From Maricurvus nonylphenolicus (GTDB lineage: Bacteria > Pseudomonadota > Gammaproteobacteria > Pseudomonadales > Cellvibrionaceae): a stretch of DNA of 64,000 bases. The translations under genes and the position numbers were made by a program. This document shows positions 62,398-64,000 of the stretch, piece by piece; within the stretch, counting starts at the first letter, position 1, and each line of letters opens with the position of its first letter. The DNA lies in assembly GCF_042854845.1 (NCBI RefSeq), contig NZ_AP031498.1, forward strand, positions 4,340,001 to 4,404,000, read 5' to 3'. Below the pieces are notes generated by a model. The model did no database searches, was not told the DNA's origin, and saw nothing but the letters and a program-made list of their open reading frames with translations.

Positions 62398-63918
62398 TTA
62401 TTTAACCTCAATGGTGCCTTCCTCAATTTTGGCTTGCCAAATTTTTGGACCAGTCTGGTGAACGGCTTCACCTTTCACATCAACCGCCACAGTCACAGGC
62501 ATATCCTTGATTTCGAACTCGTAGATCGCTTCCATACCCAGGTCTTCGAAGCCAACCACTTTAGAGGCTTTAATAGCTTTGGATACCAGATACGCAGAAC
62601 CACCTACAGCCATCAGATAAACGGCTTTGTTGTCCTTAATCGCTTCAATAGCAATTGGGCCACGCTCGGCTTTACCCACCATACCCAGCAAGCCGGTTTC
62701 TTCCAGCATGGTACGAGTGAACTTATCCATACGGGTTGCGGTGGTTGGGCCAGCCGGCCCAACAACTTCTTCACCCACAGGATCAACCGGACCTACGTAG
62801 TAGATCATACGGTTGGTGAAATCTACCGGCAGCTCTTCGCCTTTGGCGATCATATCTACCATGCGCTTGTGAGCCGCATCACGACCGGTTAGCAACTTAC
62901 CAGAAAGCAGTACGGTTTCACCTGGCTGCCACTCGGCAACATCTTCTTTGGTGATCTCATCCAGGTTTACGCGGCGAGCATTACCCACTTCCCAGGTAAT
63001 TTCTGGCCAGTCTTCCAAGCTTGGAGGAGTTTGCAGAGATGGGCCAGTGCCGTCCAGGGTGAACTTGGCCAGGCGAGTTGCCGCACAGTTTGGCAGAATC
63101 GCGATAGGCTTGTTGGCAGCATGGGTTGGACAGTCTTTAACTTTTACATCCAATACGGTGGTTAATCCACCCAGGCCCTGAGCACCAATACCCAGATTAT
63201 TGACCTTTTCAAACAATTCCAGACGCAGTTCTTCGGCGCGATTATCGGCACCACGTTCTTGCAGGTCGTGAATATCGATAGGATCTAACAAGGCTTCTTT
63301 AGCCATAGCCAGCGCTTTATCAGCGGTACCACCAATGCCTATACCCAGAATACCCGGTGGGCACCAGCCAGCGCCCATGGTTGGTACAACGTTCAGAACC
63401 CAGTCCACTACGGAATCCGATGGGTTCAGCATGGCAAACTTGGTTTTGGCTTCACTACCGCCACCTTTGGCCATTACGTGCACATCAACTTTATCGCCAG
63501 GAACCATTTTGTAGGTGATCATGGCTGGGGTGTTGTCTTTGGTGTTTTTACGAGCGCCATCCGGGTCGGCTAATACAGAAGCACGCAGCACATTGTCAGG
63601 GTGGTTGTAGGCACGACGCACACCTTCGTTGATCATGTCATCGATGCTCATGCCGTCGGAATCCCACTGCACGTCCATACCGATCTTCATGATCACGCTA
63701 ACGATGCCGGTGTCCTGACAGATAGGACGGTGGCCTTCGGCACACATACGGGAGTTAATCAGAATCTGCGCCATGGCATCTTTGGCCGCCTGGCTCTGCT
63801 CTTTCTCGTAGGCTTCGTTAACCGCCTGGATAAAATCTTTGGGGTGGTAGTAGGAGATAAACTGCAGTGCATCAGCAACACTGTCGATCAAATCTTGCTT
63901 ACGAATGACGGTAGTCAT
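62398..63918 (-). CDS. fumA: Fumarate hydratase, class I (iron-sulfur)
   Basis: 506 residues with both domains of class I fumarases. The N-terminal alpha domain has GHRPICQDTGIVSV (cluster Cys) and VPTMGAGWCPPGILGIGIGG. The C-terminal beta domain has TGRDAAHKRM and YYVGPVDPVGEEVVGPAGPTTATRMD. It interconverts fumarate and malate in the TCA cycle with an oxygen-sensitive 4Fe-4S cluster. Slightly shorter than E. coli FumA (548). The E. coli name is used for the family, not as a strict orthologue. Monocistronic, read away from the right edge; the last 82 bases of the window are its upstream region. Confidence 0.95.
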   Translation of the reverse strand: MTTVIRKQDLIDSVADALQFISYYHPKDFIQAVNEAYEKEQSQAAKDAMAQILINSRMCAEGHRPICQDTGIVSVIMKIGMDVQWDSDGMSIDDMINEGVRRAYNHPDNVLRASVLADPDGARKNTKDNTPAMITYKMVPGDKVDVHVMAKGGGSEAKTKFAMLNPSDSVVDWVLNVVPTMGAGWCPPGILGIGIGGTADKALAMAKEALLDPIDIHDLQERGADNRAEELRLELFEKVNNLGIGAQGLGGLTTVLDVKVKDCPTHAANKPIAILPNCAATRLAKFTLDGTGPSLQTPPSLEDWPEITWEVGNARRVNLDEITKEDVAEWQPGETVLLSGKLLTGRDAAHKRMVDMIAKGEELPVDFTNRMIYYVGPVDPVGEEVVGPAGPTTATRMDKFTRTMLEETGLLGMVGKAERGPIAIEAIKDNKAVYLMAVGGSAYLVSKAIKASKVVGFEDLGMEAIYEFEIKDMPVTVAVDVKGEAVHQTGPKIWQAKIEEGTIEVK

Positions 63919-64000
63919 GGCGCTCTTCTCTTCTTTTGGTAGCCTGGGCTTAACCCACGGCAGGGATCACGATTGCGGGGCGCATTTTACACCAATGTCC

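Overview
The window reads as a chromosomal segment of a free-living, probably marine gammaproteobacterium. The core proteins (Entner-Doudoroff enzymes, MetG, Rnf complex, class I fumarase) are of gammaproteobacterial type, and Cellvibrionales-like is my best guess from protein style only. No tRNA, rRNA, IS element, phage gene or CRISPR array was seen.

Layout. (1) 1-7806, + strand: a tightly packed cluster of two formylglycine-type sulfatases (the first cut by the window edge), a nu-class-like GST, a DJ-1/PfpI protein, a second long GST, a lipoprotein metallo-beta-lactamase hydrolase of the RNase Z/type II arylsulfatase kind, a double-domain HCCA-isomerase/DsbA-like protein and a DUF1330 protein. 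It looks like a glutathione-linked catabolic or detoxification module for a sulfated substrate. (2) 7807-18938: central sugar catabolism, with hexR facing zwf-pgl-edd-eda, gap and pyk, then mgsA and pgi. A possible small RNA lies between the cluster and hexR. (3) 18939-27162: an alpha/beta-hydrolase gene remnant, yghU, a YhiN-family flavoprotein, a dCMP-deaminase-family enzyme, a chemoreceptor with a CxxCH haem-binding motif, apbC/mrp and metG. (4) 27394-33914: rnfABCDGE with a REP/MITE-like inverted repeat between rnfC and rnfD, then a 2OG-Fe(II) oxygenase.

(5) 34896-50055, - strand, visibly AT-richer: an accessory island. In transcription order it holds a Lys-rich coiled-coil exported protein, a 2515-residue exported YD/RHS protein with a transglutaminase-like N-terminus and a candidate nuclease toxin C-terminus, a 146-residue candidate immunity protein, and a 2111-residue exported protein with 22.5 perfectly phased 35-residue calcium-binding repeats.

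(6) 50315-57456, - strand: the most interesting locus. Two Slam-type outer-membrane proteins (TPR plus beta-barrel, type XI secretion) alternate with three exported, non-lipidated proteins that share a TbpB-like C-terminal barrel and a Cys-containing N-terminal module. The order is Slam1-cargoA, then Slam2-cargoB-cargoC, with a perfect CRP-type palindrome upstream of Slam2. (7) 57650-63918: phhB, a GlxA/AraC-type regulator facing a molybdopterin oxidoreductase plus DUF1295 membrane protein pair, and class I fumarase.

How the parts work together: regions 2-4 describe a cell that feeds glucose-6-phosphate through the Entner-Doudoroff route (no phosphofructokinase here) and has an Rnf pump linking ferredoxin and NADH to an ion gradient. 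Regions 5 and 6 are surface and competition functions, and region 1 is a specialised catabolic cassette. All functions are inferred from sequence motifs read by eye; no database search was run.
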